Source: Microvirga terricola
GTDB lineage: Bacteria; Pseudomonadota; Alphaproteobacteria; Rhizobiales; Beijerinckiaceae
Reading direction: 5' to 3'
Assembly (NCBI RefSeq): GCF_011777495.1
Contig: NZ_JAATJS010000003.1
Coordinates: 124,001 to 188,000 of the forward strand
DNA length: 64,000 bases
Shown here: positions 8,671-17,325 of the stretch, one piece after another
Position numbering within the stretch: position 1 is the first letter of the stretch
How the letters are laid out: every line of letters starts with the position of its first letter
The notes under the pieces: model-generated
Databases searched by the model: none
The model's input: only the letters and a program-made list of their open reading frames with translations
Told to the model about the DNA's origin: nothing
Program-made: the position numbers and the translations under genes

Positions 8671-9038
8671 ATGAAATGGATTTGCGCCACCGTGGCGCCC
8701 TGGGCGCTGGCGGCGGGATTATTGATCTCGTTCACCGCATCGGCCAGCAACGACGCGCAATCCGGTGTGAGCTTTGCGGGTGCAGCCCTGCCACGTCCTT
8801 GACCAAGGGCGTGCTCGTCCCACCCGTCGCAATACCTTTGCGCGACATTCTCCGCAGCCTGCCGTGCTATGACCTTCCCGTGAGGGAGGCTCTCAACGCC
8901 GCTCCGCTTCGCGAGGATAAAAAGGCCGAGGCCGTTGCTGCCTATCCGGCTGCGAACCGCACGCTCAAAGGCGATCCGGTCGTTGAGCCGCGCGCGACCC
9001 TCTCTCGCCGCTACAAGTCGCTGCCGGGGCGGACGTGA
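8671..9038 (+). pseudogene. Frameshifted gene for a small secreted protein
   Basis: From ATG 8671 the frame encodes a convincing signal peptide (MKWICATVAPWALAAGLLIS, ending FTASAS) and then stops at 8802 after 43 codons. In the neighbouring frame coding-like sequence continues from about 8797 (TSLTKGVLVPPVAIPLRDI) to a stop at 9036-9038 (SRRYKSLPGRT). Joining the two across one missing or extra base near 8795-8803 would give an exported protein of about 120 residues. Either it is a pseudogene or it carries a sequencing error. I do not recognise the family. Bases 8552-8670 before it hold only a weak TTCG-loop hairpin (8591-8615). Confidence 0.5.
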
Positions 9039-9136
9039 CCCTAGCGTAGCACGCGCTGTCAGTTGGTGCCTTCATCGAATGAAAAAGGCGCCTCGCACTT
9101 TTCTGGGTGTCATTTCGCACTTCTTGCCATATTAAA

Positions 9137-9148
9137 CGATATATCATG
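9137..9148. repeat. 12-bp element shared, inverted, by two protease-gene upstream regions
   Basis: CGATATATCATG occurs here, 61 bases before the start of the first protease-like gene. Its exact reverse complement CATGATATATCG occurs at 10953-10964, before the second. It is a candidate binding site for a shared regulator; the second copy overlaps the CRP/FNR-like palindrome. Confidence 0.4.
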
Positions 9149-9209
9149 TAGAGATCGGGCGCAGCGTCCGCGATGCCCGAGATGGGGCTGCGCAACTGGG
9201 TGGTGGACA

Positions 9210-10799
9210 ATGGCTGACACAAAGAACGTTTCCGGCTCCGGCTACGGCAATGTGTTCCTGGACGCGCTGATCTGGGGTGGAAAGGCCTGGGATCAGAATA
9301 CGACGATCAACGTCTTTTTCGGTGATCCGACCGACTATGACGCCTCGGAAGCTTGGATCCCGAACCGGACCGACGCCGAAGACAATGTGGCCATTGGCGT
9401 CTTCACTGCAGACAACGTCAATACACTGACGTCATGGGAAGCGGCCCAGAAAAAGTCTTTCGTCTATGCGCTGAGCCTCTATCAAAGCGTTAGTGGGCTC
9501 AAGTTCAACATCACTACCAGCATACAGGATGCCGACATCGTGTGGTGGAAGGTCGATCTGGGCCGGGGCACAGACGCTATCCATGAAACCCGCGCATCGC
9601 AGGACGTGAAGCAGGTCTGGGGTTATTTCAGTGACTACTACTCCTATTCCAACAATTGGTGGTTTGCTCAACAATTTGGCGGATATGGCCTGAGCTCGCT
9701 CATTCGCGAGATCGGCCATGGATTGGGGTTGGCCGATGCACACACGGGAGGGAGCTCGATAGACACTCCGCCCGATGCGACGATCTTTCCGGGCATCGCG
9801 TTGGGAGAGACCACGAATTCCGGCGACTACGGCTACAATCGCGCCGTCTATTCCGTGATGTCGCCTCTCATGGGCGCGCCCACGCAGAACGCGGGGACCG
9901 ACTACGGCAACCAGGGTGGTCTGGGAGCTTTCGACATTGCGGCCCTGCAGGTGCTGTATGGAGCCAACAACAGCACGGCGGCCGGCGACAACGTTTATAA
10001 GCTGCCTGTCTGGAACAGTCGTACCGGTTACGACTCGGTTGACTCGATCGTCCCCGGCCTGCTTGACGGCGCCGGCAGGGGCTCCGGTTGGCGGTGTATC
10101 TGGGATTCCGGCGGCATCGACGTCATCGACGGGTCGGCGGCATCGGCTCACGTCAGAATCGATCTTCGCTCTGCCACATTGGTTTCCGGAGATCCCGGAG
10201 CGGGAGGCTATCTCTCCTATGAAGGGGGGCAGGCGGCCGGGTTCACCATTGCCAAGGGCGCGGTGATCGAGAACGCGATCGGCGGGCCCAGTGCCGACAC
10301 CCTGATCGGCAACGCTGCCGCCAACCGGCTCATTGGCAATGACGGTGGTGATCAACTGAATGGCTTGGCCGGCAACGATTACCTGTCCGGAGGCGCAGGC
10401 ATCGACTGGTTGAGGGGCGGGGCCGGCAACGACACGCTCGATGGCGGCGCAGGAAACGATTACTTTATTTTCGACTCGAAGCTCGGCACGTCCAAGACGA
10501 ACCGGAAGGTGAATTTCGACACGATCAAGGCTTTCACCGTGGGGCAGGACAAGATCTGGCTCGACAACGCCATCTTCACGAAGCTCGGCAAGGGCTCCGA
10601 GGCAGCCCCCGGAAAGCTCAACAAGAACTTCTTCAAGGTCGGCATCAAGGCCGCCGACAGGGACGACTATCTCATCTACAACAAGAAGACTGGCACTCTC
10701 TCCTACGATGCGGATGGCTCCGGTTCAAAAGCAGCAGTCGAGATCGCCCAACTCCAAAAGAACCTGAAGCTCACCTACAAGGACTTCTTCGTCATTTGA
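9210..10799 (+). CDS. Serralysin-like M10 protein with degenerate zinc site (probable pseudoprotease)
   Basis: A 529-residue relative of the serralysin/M10 metalloproteases. Residues 1-230 are the protease-like domain (YGNVFLDALIWGGKAWD, then the zinc region near 165-180 and a Met-turn-like YSVMSPLMG). The family motif HExxHxxGxxH is altered here to R-E-I-G-H-G-L-G-L-A-D: the first His is Arg166 and the third is Asp, while both paralogs downstream keep all three His. It is therefore probably inactive as a zinc protease. RTX nonapeptides (GGAGNDTLDGGAGNDYF) lie near residues 365-425 and the C-terminus ends in the shared secretion module (KDFFVI). There is no signal peptide. Start ATG 9210 is chosen where similarity to the paralogs begins. 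Confidence 0.88.
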   Translation: MADTKNVSGSGYGNVFLDALIWGGKAWDQNTTINVFFGDPTDYDASEAWIPNRTDAEDNVAIGVFTADNVNTLTSWEAAQKKSFVYALSLYQSVSGLKFNITTSIQDADIVWWKVDLGRGTDAIHETRASQDVKQVWGYFSDYYSYSNNWWFAQQFGGYGLSSLIREIGHGLGLADAHTGGSSIDTPPDATIFPGIALGETTNSGDYGYNRAVYSVMSPLMGAPTQNAGTDYGNQGGLGAFDIAALQVLYGANNSTAAGDNVYKLPVWNSRTGYDSVDSIVPGLLDGAGRGSGWRCIWDSGGIDVIDGSAASAHVRIDLRSATLVSGDPGAGGYLSYEGGQAAGFTIAKGAVIENAIGGPSADTLIGNAAANRLIGNDGGDQLNGLAGNDYLSGGAGIDWLRGGAGNDTLDGGAGNDYFIFDSKLGTSKTNRKVNFDTIKAFTVGQDKIWLDNAIFTKLGKGSEAAPGKLNKNFFKVGIKAADRDDYLIYNKKTGTLSYDADGSGSKAAVEIAQLQKNLKLTYKDFFVI

Positions 10800-10843
10800 T
10801 CAAGCGTTTGCGGACGCTCGCTGGTTTCCAGGCTCTGGCTCGG

Positions 10844-10930
10844 ATCACGGCTCAGGGGGAGCAGCGGCTACCTGCGCAACGCCAACGCTCCTCAATCCTG
10901 AAATCTGGCCGAGCGCAACGCCTCCGCCAG
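10844..10930 (+). pseudogene. Fragment of a further M10 protease paralog
   Basis: About 87 bases match 13569-13650 of the third protease gene at well over 80 percent by eye. That region encodes AHGSSGYLRNADAPQSWNPT and following residues. A one-base insertion early in the match and loss of the flanks show it is dead. It lies in the gap between the first and second protease genes, so the tandem array once held, or exchanged sequence with, another copy. Confidence 0.65.
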
Positions 10931-10936
10931 CGCATC

Positions 10937-10956
10937 CATGTGACATAAATCACATG
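10937..10956. promoter_or_regulatory. CRP/FNR-family operator-like palindrome
   Basis: CATGTGACATAAATCACATG is a perfect palindrome with 7-bp arms, containing TGTGA-N6-TCACA, the classical CRP-family recognition pattern. It lies about 180 bases before the GTG start of the second protease gene, in the only sizeable non-coding gap of the array (10800-11134). The rest of that gap holds the paralog fragment at 10844-10930 and no gene. Which CRP/FNR-type protein binds is unknown. Confidence 0.55.
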
Positions 10957-11134
10957 ATATATCGCTTACCTATAGCATAGGCCTCCCGCAACGAATTGCG
11001 GAGGCGGAAATGGCGCGAAGCCTTCGGCCGACCGGAAATGGTGTGAGTATTCGTAAACGTGTGTGATGAAGCACGCGAACGTCATTACGTGTCGTGCATA
11101 AAGGAATAGGTCAACATTCTTCGGCAGGTGCAGC

Positions 11135-13123
11135 GTGGCTGGCGTCAAAACCGTCCCTGGTTCCAATTACGGTAATATTTACGTCGACTCTCTGATTTGG
11201 GGCGGGACTGCGTGGGATCCTGCAAACGGGCCGATCAAGGTCTATTTGGGCGAGAGCTGGAATTTTGCGGCCGCAAGCGCCGTTCACGGCCCCAGCGATT
11301 ATCTGAAGGTGGCGGACACCGCCGTAGACTGGGCACAGGCGGAGGTCGATGCCCTCAACTACGCACTATCCGTTTATTCGAGCGTCTGTGGACTGACCTT
11401 CGACGTGGCTAACAGCGTGGAGGACGCAGACATCGTCTGGTGGAAAACAGACCTTGGCGCTGGGACGCTCGGCGTCCACGAGACTCCGACGGGGCACCAA
11501 ATCTGGGGCTATTTTAACCCCTATGAAACCAGCTCCTGGGACCATCTCGATCCAGGTGGCGATGGTCTCGACACCATCATTCACGAGATGGGCCACGGAA
11601 TGGGCCTGGCTCACCCGCATGACGGCGGGAGAGAGGACGACGCCACGACGTTCCCGGGAGTGGCGAATTCGAGTGATACGGGTGAGTTTGGTCTCAACCA
11701 AGGCATCTGGACCGTCATGTCCTACAACGCGGGTTGGGATTCGACGCCCTACAACACGACCTACGGTGCGCAGGGCGGGCTCGGCGCTCTCGACATCGCG
11801 GCGCTGCAAGCACTCTATGGGGCGAACACGACGACCGCGCAGGGCGACGACGTTTATGAGCTTCCGAACGCCAATCAGGCTGGGACAGGCTGGCGCTGCA
11901 TTTGGGACACCGGAGGGATCGACGCGATCAGCGCTGCCGCTTCGCAAACCGACGTCATCATCGATCTGCGCGCGGCAACTCTCGAGCCCCACACTTCGGG
12001 CGCGGGCGGCTATGCGTCTTACCAGCTCGATGTCAGCGGGGGCTTCACCATCGCGAAGGGCGTGGTGATTGAAGATGCCTTTGGTGGATCCGGCAGCGAC
12101 TATCTCATCGGTAATGCCGTCGATAACGACCTTTTTGGCAACGATGGTGCTGACGAGCTCGCGGGGTTGGACGGGATGGACACGCTGCACGGCGACAAAG
12201 GCAACGATATCCTCGAAGGCGGGGCGGGGAGCGATAAGCTCGACGGCGGAGATGGTTTCGATGCGGCCAGCTATGCCTATGCCAAGGGCGCAGTCGTGGT
12301 GGATCTCGTCGATCCGTCGCAAAACACGGGCGATGCGAAAGACGATATTTACATTTCGATTGAGGATGTCACCGGCTCCGATTTCGCTGACAAGATCTTT
12401 GGTAGCGACATCGCCAACATCCTCGACGGAGGCGCTGGCAACGACACGATCGATGGTCGAGAAAGCGACGATACGATTGATGGTGGCACAGGTGCCGATG
12501 TGATGAACGGCAGCGCGGGAAACAACGTCTATTACGTGGACAATATCGGCGACAGCATCAACGATGCTGGCGGTATCGACACGGTCAATGCGTCAATCTC
12601 CTACACCATCTCCGCCTTCATTGAGAACCTCACCGCGGGCGGTTTCGCAGCCATCAACCTCACTGGCAATGACTTGTCGAACCTCATCACGGGCAACTCG
12701 GCGGCCAACAAGCTCTCGGGCGGGAATGGCAACGATAAGCTTTCAGGCGGTGATGGCGACGACACGCTTGCAGGTGGCGCCGGCAAGGACGTTCTGACCG
12801 GCGGCAAGGGCAAGGACTTTTTCCGTTTCGACACCAAGCCGAGCAAGACGAACATCGATCAGATCGTCGATTTCAACGTCAAGGACGACACGGTGCATCT
12901 CGCTCGCTCGATCTTCACGAAGCTCGCGAAGAAGGGCGGATTGTCGAAAGCTGCCTTCTGGATCGGTCCGAAAGCGCACGACAGCGATGACCGGATCATT
13001 TACGACAACAAGAAGGGCATCCTCTCCTACGATGCCGACGGTTCCGGTAAGGGCGCTGCCGTGCAGATTGCGGCCCTCAACAAGAGCCTGAAGATGACCG
13101 CGCTCGACCTCTACGTGATCTGA
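11135..13123 (+). CDS. Serralysin-like M10 metalloprotease, probable type I secretion substrate
   Basis: A 662-residue secreted zinc metalloprotease candidate. The catalytic region reads IIHEMGHGMGLAHPH with His150, His154 and His160 as zinc ligands and Glu151 as general base, followed by the Met-turn VMSYNAG. Two groups of calcium-binding GGxGxDxxx repeats lie at about 330-385 and 425-575, including a VxYVDNxGD linker type also seen in the RTX protein at 2201-3595. The last 100 residues are the shared M10_C-like secretion module ending LDLYVI. The start is the GTG at 11135, in line with the paralogs; no signal peptide is present, as expected for type I export. Likely role is extracellular protein degradation; the substrate is unknown. 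Confidence 0.92.
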   Translation: MAGVKTVPGSNYGNIYVDSLIWGGTAWDPANGPIKVYLGESWNFAAASAVHGPSDYLKVADTAVDWAQAEVDALNYALSVYSSVCGLTFDVANSVEDADIVWWKTDLGAGTLGVHETPTGHQIWGYFNPYETSSWDHLDPGGDGLDTIIHEMGHGMGLAHPHDGGREDDATTFPGVANSSDTGEFGLNQGIWTVMSYNAGWDSTPYNTTYGAQGGLGALDIAALQALYGANTTTAQGDDVYELPNANQAGTGWRCIWDTGGIDAISAAASQTDVIIDLRAATLEPHTSGAGGYASYQLDVSGGFTIAKGVVIEDAFGGSGSDYLIGNAVDNDLFGNDGADELAGLDGMDTLHGDKGNDILEGGAGSDKLDGGDGFDAASYAYAKGAVVVDLVDPSQNTGDAKDDIYISIEDVTGSDFADKIFGSDIANILDGGAGNDTIDGRESDDTIDGGTGADVMNGSAGNNVYYVDNIGDSINDAGGIDTVNASISYTISAFIENLTAGGFAAINLTGNDLSNLITGNSAANKLSGGNGNDKLSGGDGDDTLAGGAGKDVLTGGKGKDFFRFDTKPSKTNIDQIVDFNVKDDTVHLARSIFTKLAKKGGLSKAAFWIGPKAHDSDDRIIYDNKKGILSYDADGSGKGAAVQIAALNKSLKMTALDLYVI

Positions 13124-13199
13124 GCGTCTATTCGACAAATTCTGAATTCCGCGAGCCGCAGCGCGGCTTCTCGGGATGAGATTGGGGAAAGTCTCAACG

Positions 13200-13223
13200 G
13201 CCCGGGCGCGTCTGCGCCCGGGC
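13200..13223 (+). terminator. Rho-independent terminator
   Basis: A 10-bp GC stem (13200-13209 and 13214-13223) with a 4-base loop is followed by TTTTCGTT. It lies 77 bases after the second protease gene and isolates it from the third. The remaining gap to 13424 is AT-rich (see the next entry). Confidence 0.8.
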
Positions 13224-13254
13224 TTTTCGTTGAGGAAGATCTCGCGCATCCGCC

Positions 13255-13424
13255 CTTATCCTTAGTAATTACCTAGATATAGTTAGGGAAAATTTTGCTA
13301 TATCGCGCGTTGTTTCTTTGTCGGGACGATAGCAACTAGTGAATTTTGCAATATAACGATGTAATACATTTTATGTTGCAGCGTTGCGTGCCATTTTAAT
13401 CGTGTCCCGGCATCGGGTGATGCC
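13255..13424 (+). promoter_or_regulatory. AT-rich upstream region of the third protease gene
   Basis: This stretch is markedly AT-rich compared with its surroundings and contains no gene. A near-repeat AATTTTGC(T/A)ATAT occurs at 13291 and 13342, 51 bases apart. It probably holds the promoter of the gene at 13425. No clear sigma-70 or EcfG consensus could be fixed by eye. Confidence 0.35.
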
Positions 13425-14891
13425 ATGGCTACGATACGCACGTCCGTTCCCGGGTCGGCTTACGGAAGCGCCTATACGGACGCCTTGATCTGGGGAGGAA
13501 CCGCCTGGGATGTCACAGGCGGGCCGATCAAGGTCTATTTTGGCGAAGGCAGTGACTATGGGCGGGCCATCACGGCTCATGGGAGCAGCGGCTATCTGCG
13601 CAACGCCGACGCTCCGCAGTCCTGGAATCCGACCGAGCGCAATGCCTTCGCCTATGCCCTCTCTGTCGTCTCCAGCGTTTGCGGGTTGACCTTCACGGCG
13701 GCGGCCTCAGTGGCGGAGGCCAATATCGTCTGGTGGAAGACAGATATGGGAGGTGGCATCCTCGGGGCCCATGAGATCCCCGCCGCTACGCAGATCTGGG
13801 GCTATTTCAACCCCACCTTCACGTGGTCCTGGAGCAATCTGGGGATCGGAGGAGACGGCCTCTATACGATCATCCACGAACTGGGACACGGCCTCGGCCT
13901 AGCCCATCCGCATGACGGCGGCGTGCAACCGGATGCCACGCATTTTCCCGGCGTCGTGACATCGGACGACGTCGGCACTTTCGGCCTCAACCAAGGGCCC
14001 TGGACCGTGATGTCCTATAACTCGGGATGGGACCAGGCCCCTCGCTCGCCGAGCTTCGGCGCGCAAGGGGCGCTGGGCGCGTTCGACATCGCCGCGCTGC
14101 AGGCGCTCTACGGCGAGAACACCTCGACGGCCACTGGAAACAACACCTACATCCTGCCGACGCGAAACGCCGTCGGCACGGGCTGGATGAGCGTCTGGGA
14201 TACGGGAGGCATCGACGCGATCAACGGCTACAAGGCTACGAGCGGGGTCGTCATCGATCTGCGGCCGGCAAGTCTCGTTGCGGGGGATCCCGGTGCGGGC
14301 GGCTACGTTTCGCGGCAATGGGACATCGGCGGCGGCTTCACCATCGCCCACGGCGTAACGATTGAGAACGCTTATGGGAGCCGCCTGGGCGATGACCTGC
14401 TCACCGGCAACGACGTCGCCAACATTCTCCGCGGCTACTCCGGGGACGATATTTTGCGGGGGCTTGGAGGCAACGACCTTCTCCAGGGCGGCAGCGGCGA
14501 AGACCGGCTTCTTGGCTATGACGGCAACGACACCCTATGGGGTGGGTCTGGCTGCGATGTCATGGCTGGGGGAGCGGGACGCGACGTGTTCGTCTTCAAC
14601 ACCAAGCCGAGCGTTTTCTACAACCGCGACAAGATCAGCGATTTCAACGTGAAGGGCGACACGATCTGGCTCGACAAGGCGATCTTCAAAGCGCTCAAGG
14701 CGGGCAAGCTGGCGAAGAGTGCGTTCTGGATCGGCGACAAGGCCCACGATTCGAACGATAGGATCATTTACGATAACAAGAAGGGCGTTCTCTTCTACGA
14801 CGCCGATGGCACGGGGCTCGGAGCGCCGGTTCAATTCGCGGTACTGTCCAAGCACCTGAAGATGACCGCTGCCGATTTCTTCGTGATCTAA
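13425..14891 (+). CDS. Serralysin-like M10 metalloprotease (third paralog)
   Basis: A 488-residue secreted metalloprotease candidate, the shortest of the three. The intact zinc site reads IIHELGHGLGLAHPH (His151, His155, His161; Glu152) with Met-turn VMSYNSG. One compact block of GGxGxDxxx repeats (about residues 325-385) precedes the shared C-terminal module ending AADFFVI. The N-terminus SAYGSAYTDALIWGGTAWD is closely similar to the second paralog. There is no signal peptide. It is probably exported by a type I system that is not encoded in this window. A fragment of a near-identical gene lies at 10844-10930. Confidence 0.92.
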   Translation: MATIRTSVPGSAYGSAYTDALIWGGTAWDVTGGPIKVYFGEGSDYGRAITAHGSSGYLRNADAPQSWNPTERNAFAYALSVVSSVCGLTFTAAASVAEANIVWWKTDMGGGILGAHEIPAATQIWGYFNPTFTWSWSNLGIGGDGLYTIIHELGHGLGLAHPHDGGVQPDATHFPGVVTSDDVGTFGLNQGPWTVMSYNSGWDQAPRSPSFGAQGALGAFDIAALQALYGENTSTATGNNTYILPTRNAVGTGWMSVWDTGGIDAINGYKATSGVVIDLRPASLVAGDPGAGGYVSRQWDIGGGFTIAHGVTIENAYGSRLGDDLLTGNDVANILRGYSGDDILRGLGGNDLLQGGSGEDRLLGYDGNDTLWGGSGCDVMAGGAGRDVFVFNTKPSVFYNRDKISDFNVKGDTIWLDKAIFKALKAGKLAKSAFWIGDKAHDSNDRIIYDNKKGVLFYDADGTGLGAPVQFAVLSKHLKMTAADFFVI

Positions 14892-15000
14892 CCCTGCCCA
14901 CGACCTATCACGCCGTCTCATGGCTTACGCTAAAAATATTCAATGTTGCAGGCGCTGGGCATCGGCTATTGTGCGCTCCCTTCTCGCTAGGAGCGCGATC

Positions 15001-16242
15001 ATGCCCGCACAGCCTGTCCGATCCCGCGTCGCTCCGGAAATCATCGTTCTTTCCGGTTGCCTGATCGCGCTCATCACCTTCGGCCCTCGGGCCTCAGCGG
15101 GGCTGTTTCAGATCCCCATGACGGTCGAGCACGGTTGGGGGCGCGATATCTTCGGCCTGGCCATTGCGGTGCAAAATCTCCTTTGGGGCGTGGGGCAGCC
15201 TTTCGCGGGCGCGGTGGCGGACCGGTTCGGGGCTTTCCGCGTTCTGTGCGTTGGCGCCATTCTTTACGCGGTGGGCCTGGTCGTGATGGCCTATGCGACA
15301 ACCCCCGGCATGCTTCAGCTCGGTGCGGGCGTTCTCATCGGTTTCGGCCTGTCGGGCTGCTCCTTCAATCTGGTGCTCGGCTCGTTCGGCAAGCTTCTGC
15401 CTGAAGAGTGGCGGCCCATGGCCTTTGGTGCAGGCACGGCGGCAGGCTCTTTCGGCCAGTTTTTGTTTCCGCCAATCGGCAACATCCTCATCGATTCCAT
15501 GGGTTGGCATCAGGCGCTCGTGATCTTCGCGGGCAGTGTGCTGCTGGTGCTGCCGCTGTCGCTTGCCCTCGCAACACGGCCTGGCGCGAAGGGTGCCTCA
15601 GCGGGGCCTGCCGCTGCGCCCGGTCAATCGATTGCGCAGGCTCTGTCCGAGGCGTTCCGGCATCGCTCCTACGTGCTGCTCGTTCTCGGCTTCTTCACCT
15701 GCGGTTTCCAGCTCGCTTTCATCACGGCCCATCTGCCGGCCTATTTGAAGGACGCAGGCCTTTCCGCCGCCATCGGCGGGTGGACGCTCGCCGTTATCGG
15801 TCTTGCCAACGCGTTCGGTTCGCTCACGTCCGGCTGGTTGTCCACGCGCATGTCGAAGCGCTGGCTTCTCGCGTGGATCTATTTGGGGCGCTCGGTTGCG
15901 ATTGCAGCCTTCATTCTGCTGCCGGCGTCACCCGTGACCTCGATCGCGTTCGGCATTTCCATCGGCCTGCTCTGGCTCTCCACGGTGCCGCCGACATCCT
16001 CCCTCGTGATGCTGATGTTCGGCACCCGCTACATGGCGATGCTCTATGGCTTCGCGTTCTTCTCGCATCAGGTCGGCGGCTTCCTGGGCGTGTGGCTCGG
16101 CGGGGAACTCTATGAGATCTACGGCAACTATACGCTGGTCTGGTGGCTCTCAATCGGGCTTGGCATCGCGTCTGCCCTGATCAACCTGCCGATCAAGGAA
16201 GTGCCGGTGGAACGCACGCCTGGCCTGCAGCCCGCGGAATAA
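15001..16242 (+). CDS. MFS transporter (monocarboxylate/oxalate-type)
   Basis: A 413-residue major facilitator with twelve predicted membrane helices. The N-half shows the ITFGPRASAGLFQIPM start and the loop-2 motif GAVADRFGAFRVL; the C-half shows GSLTSGWLSTRMSK. The general shape resembles transporters of small carboxylates in the OFA/MCT group, but the substrate cannot be read from the sequence. ATG 15001 is preferred to an upstream TTG-type extension because the hydrophobic core starts soon after. It is followed, 90 bases on, by an acrylyl-CoA reductase-like gene. Confidence 0.87.
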   Translation: MPAQPVRSRVAPEIIVLSGCLIALITFGPRASAGLFQIPMTVEHGWGRDIFGLAIAVQNLLWGVGQPFAGAVADRFGAFRVLCVGAILYAVGLVVMAYATTPGMLQLGAGVLIGFGLSGCSFNLVLGSFGKLLPEEWRPMAFGAGTAAGSFGQFLFPPIGNILIDSMGWHQALVIFAGSVLLVLPLSLALATRPGAKGASAGPAAAPGQSIAQALSEAFRHRSYVLLVLGFFTCGFQLAFITAHLPAYLKDAGLSAAIGGWTLAVIGLANAFGSLTSGWLSTRMSKRWLLAWIYLGRSVAIAAFILLPASPVTSIAFGISIGLLWLSTVPPTSSLVMLMFGTRYMAMLYGFAFFSHQVGGFLGVWLGGELYEIYGNYTLVWWLSIGLGIASALINLPIKEVPVERTPGLQPAE

Positions 16243-16332
16243 CCCTCCGCTTCGCCGAAGGAATGAGACCACAACGCTTGCCGTGGGCACCTTTCACGCC
16301 ACAAATGTCGAGGCGTGATTGGGGGGTGCGGA

Positions 16333-17319
16333 ATGGGCGTGTTCAAGGCGGTCGTGATCGACAAGACCGATTCCGGTCAGCATGTCGAATTGAAGATGGT
16401 CGACGATGCCGACCTCATGGACGGAGATGTCGCTGTTCGTGTCTCGCACTCGACGCTTAACTACAAGGACGGCCTCGCGCTCACCGGCAAGGCACCGGTG
16501 GTGCGCCGCTGGCCGATGATTCCTGGCGTCGATCTCGTCGGCACCGTCGAGTCCTCCTCCCATCCGGACTTCAAGCTGGGTGACGCGGTGATCCTCAACG
16601 GCTGGGGGTTGGGTGAGACGCATCTTGGCGCCTATGCCGAAAAGGTGCGTGTCAAAGGCGACTGGCTCATCCCGCTGCCCAAGGGACTGGCGCCGCATCA
16701 GGCCATGGCTATCGGCACCGCAGGCTACACGGCGATGCTGTGTTTGATGGCGTTGGAGCGCTATGGCCTCTCACCGGACCGCGGCCCCGCCATCGTCACA
16801 GGAGCGGCGGGCGGCGTCGGTTCGGTGGCGGTCGCGCTTCTTGCGAAAGCCGGATGGCATGTCATCGCTTCCACCGGGCGGCCGCAGGAAGCGGATTATT
16901 TGAAGAATCTGGGCGCCGCGGAAATTCTCGACCGCAGCGAATTGTCGAGCCCCGCGCGTCCGCTCAACAAGGAGCGCTGGGCCGCCGGCATCGATACGGT
17001 CGGCTCGCACACATTGGCGAACCTCTTGTCCATGACGAAGTATGCGGGTGCAATTGCGGCCTGCGGTCTTGCGGGCGGCATGGATCTGCCAGTGACCGTC
17101 GCGCCTTTCATTTTGCGCAACGTGGCACTGCTCGGCGTCGATTCCGTGATGACGCCGAAGCCGCGTCGGCTCGAGGCGTGGCGACGTCTCGTGAACGAAC
17201 TCGATCTCGACAAGCTCGCCTCGATGACCACGAGCATCACGCTCAATCAGGTGCTCGAAGCAGGCCGCGCCATCGTTGAAGGGAAGATCCGTGGGCGCGT
17301 GGTGGTGACCATCACGTGA
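16333..17319 (+). CDS. acuI: Acrylyl-CoA reductase-like NADPH oxidoreductase (AcuI/YhdH family)
   Basis: A 328-residue zinc-independent medium-chain dehydrogenase/reductase. AcuI reduces the toxic acrylyl-CoA to propionyl-CoA with NADPH. Family features are the MGVFKAVVIDK start, the NYKDGLALTGKAPVVRRWPM segment, and the Rossmann motif GAAGGVGSVAVALLAKAGW near residue 157, then GxAxILDRSEL. The length matches known AcuI (about 325). ATG 16333 has a GGGGGG-rich ribosome-binding site; a GTG at 16315 would add six residues. It ends 6 bases from the convergent LysR gene. Whether acrylate is the real substrate here is an inference. Confidence 0.88.
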   Translation: MGVFKAVVIDKTDSGQHVELKMVDDADLMDGDVAVRVSHSTLNYKDGLALTGKAPVVRRWPMIPGVDLVGTVESSSHPDFKLGDAVILNGWGLGETHLGAYAEKVRVKGDWLIPLPKGLAPHQAMAIGTAGYTAMLCLMALERYGLSPDRGPAIVTGAAGGVGSVAVALLAKAGWHVIASTGRPQEADYLKNLGAAEILDRSELSSPARPLNKERWAAGIDTVGSHTLANLLSMTKYAGAIAACGLAGGMDLPVTVAPFILRNVALLGVDSVMTPKPRRLEAWRRLVNELDLDKLASMTTSITLNQVLEAGRAIVEGKIRGRVVVTIT

Positions 17320-17325
17320 CGCAAC

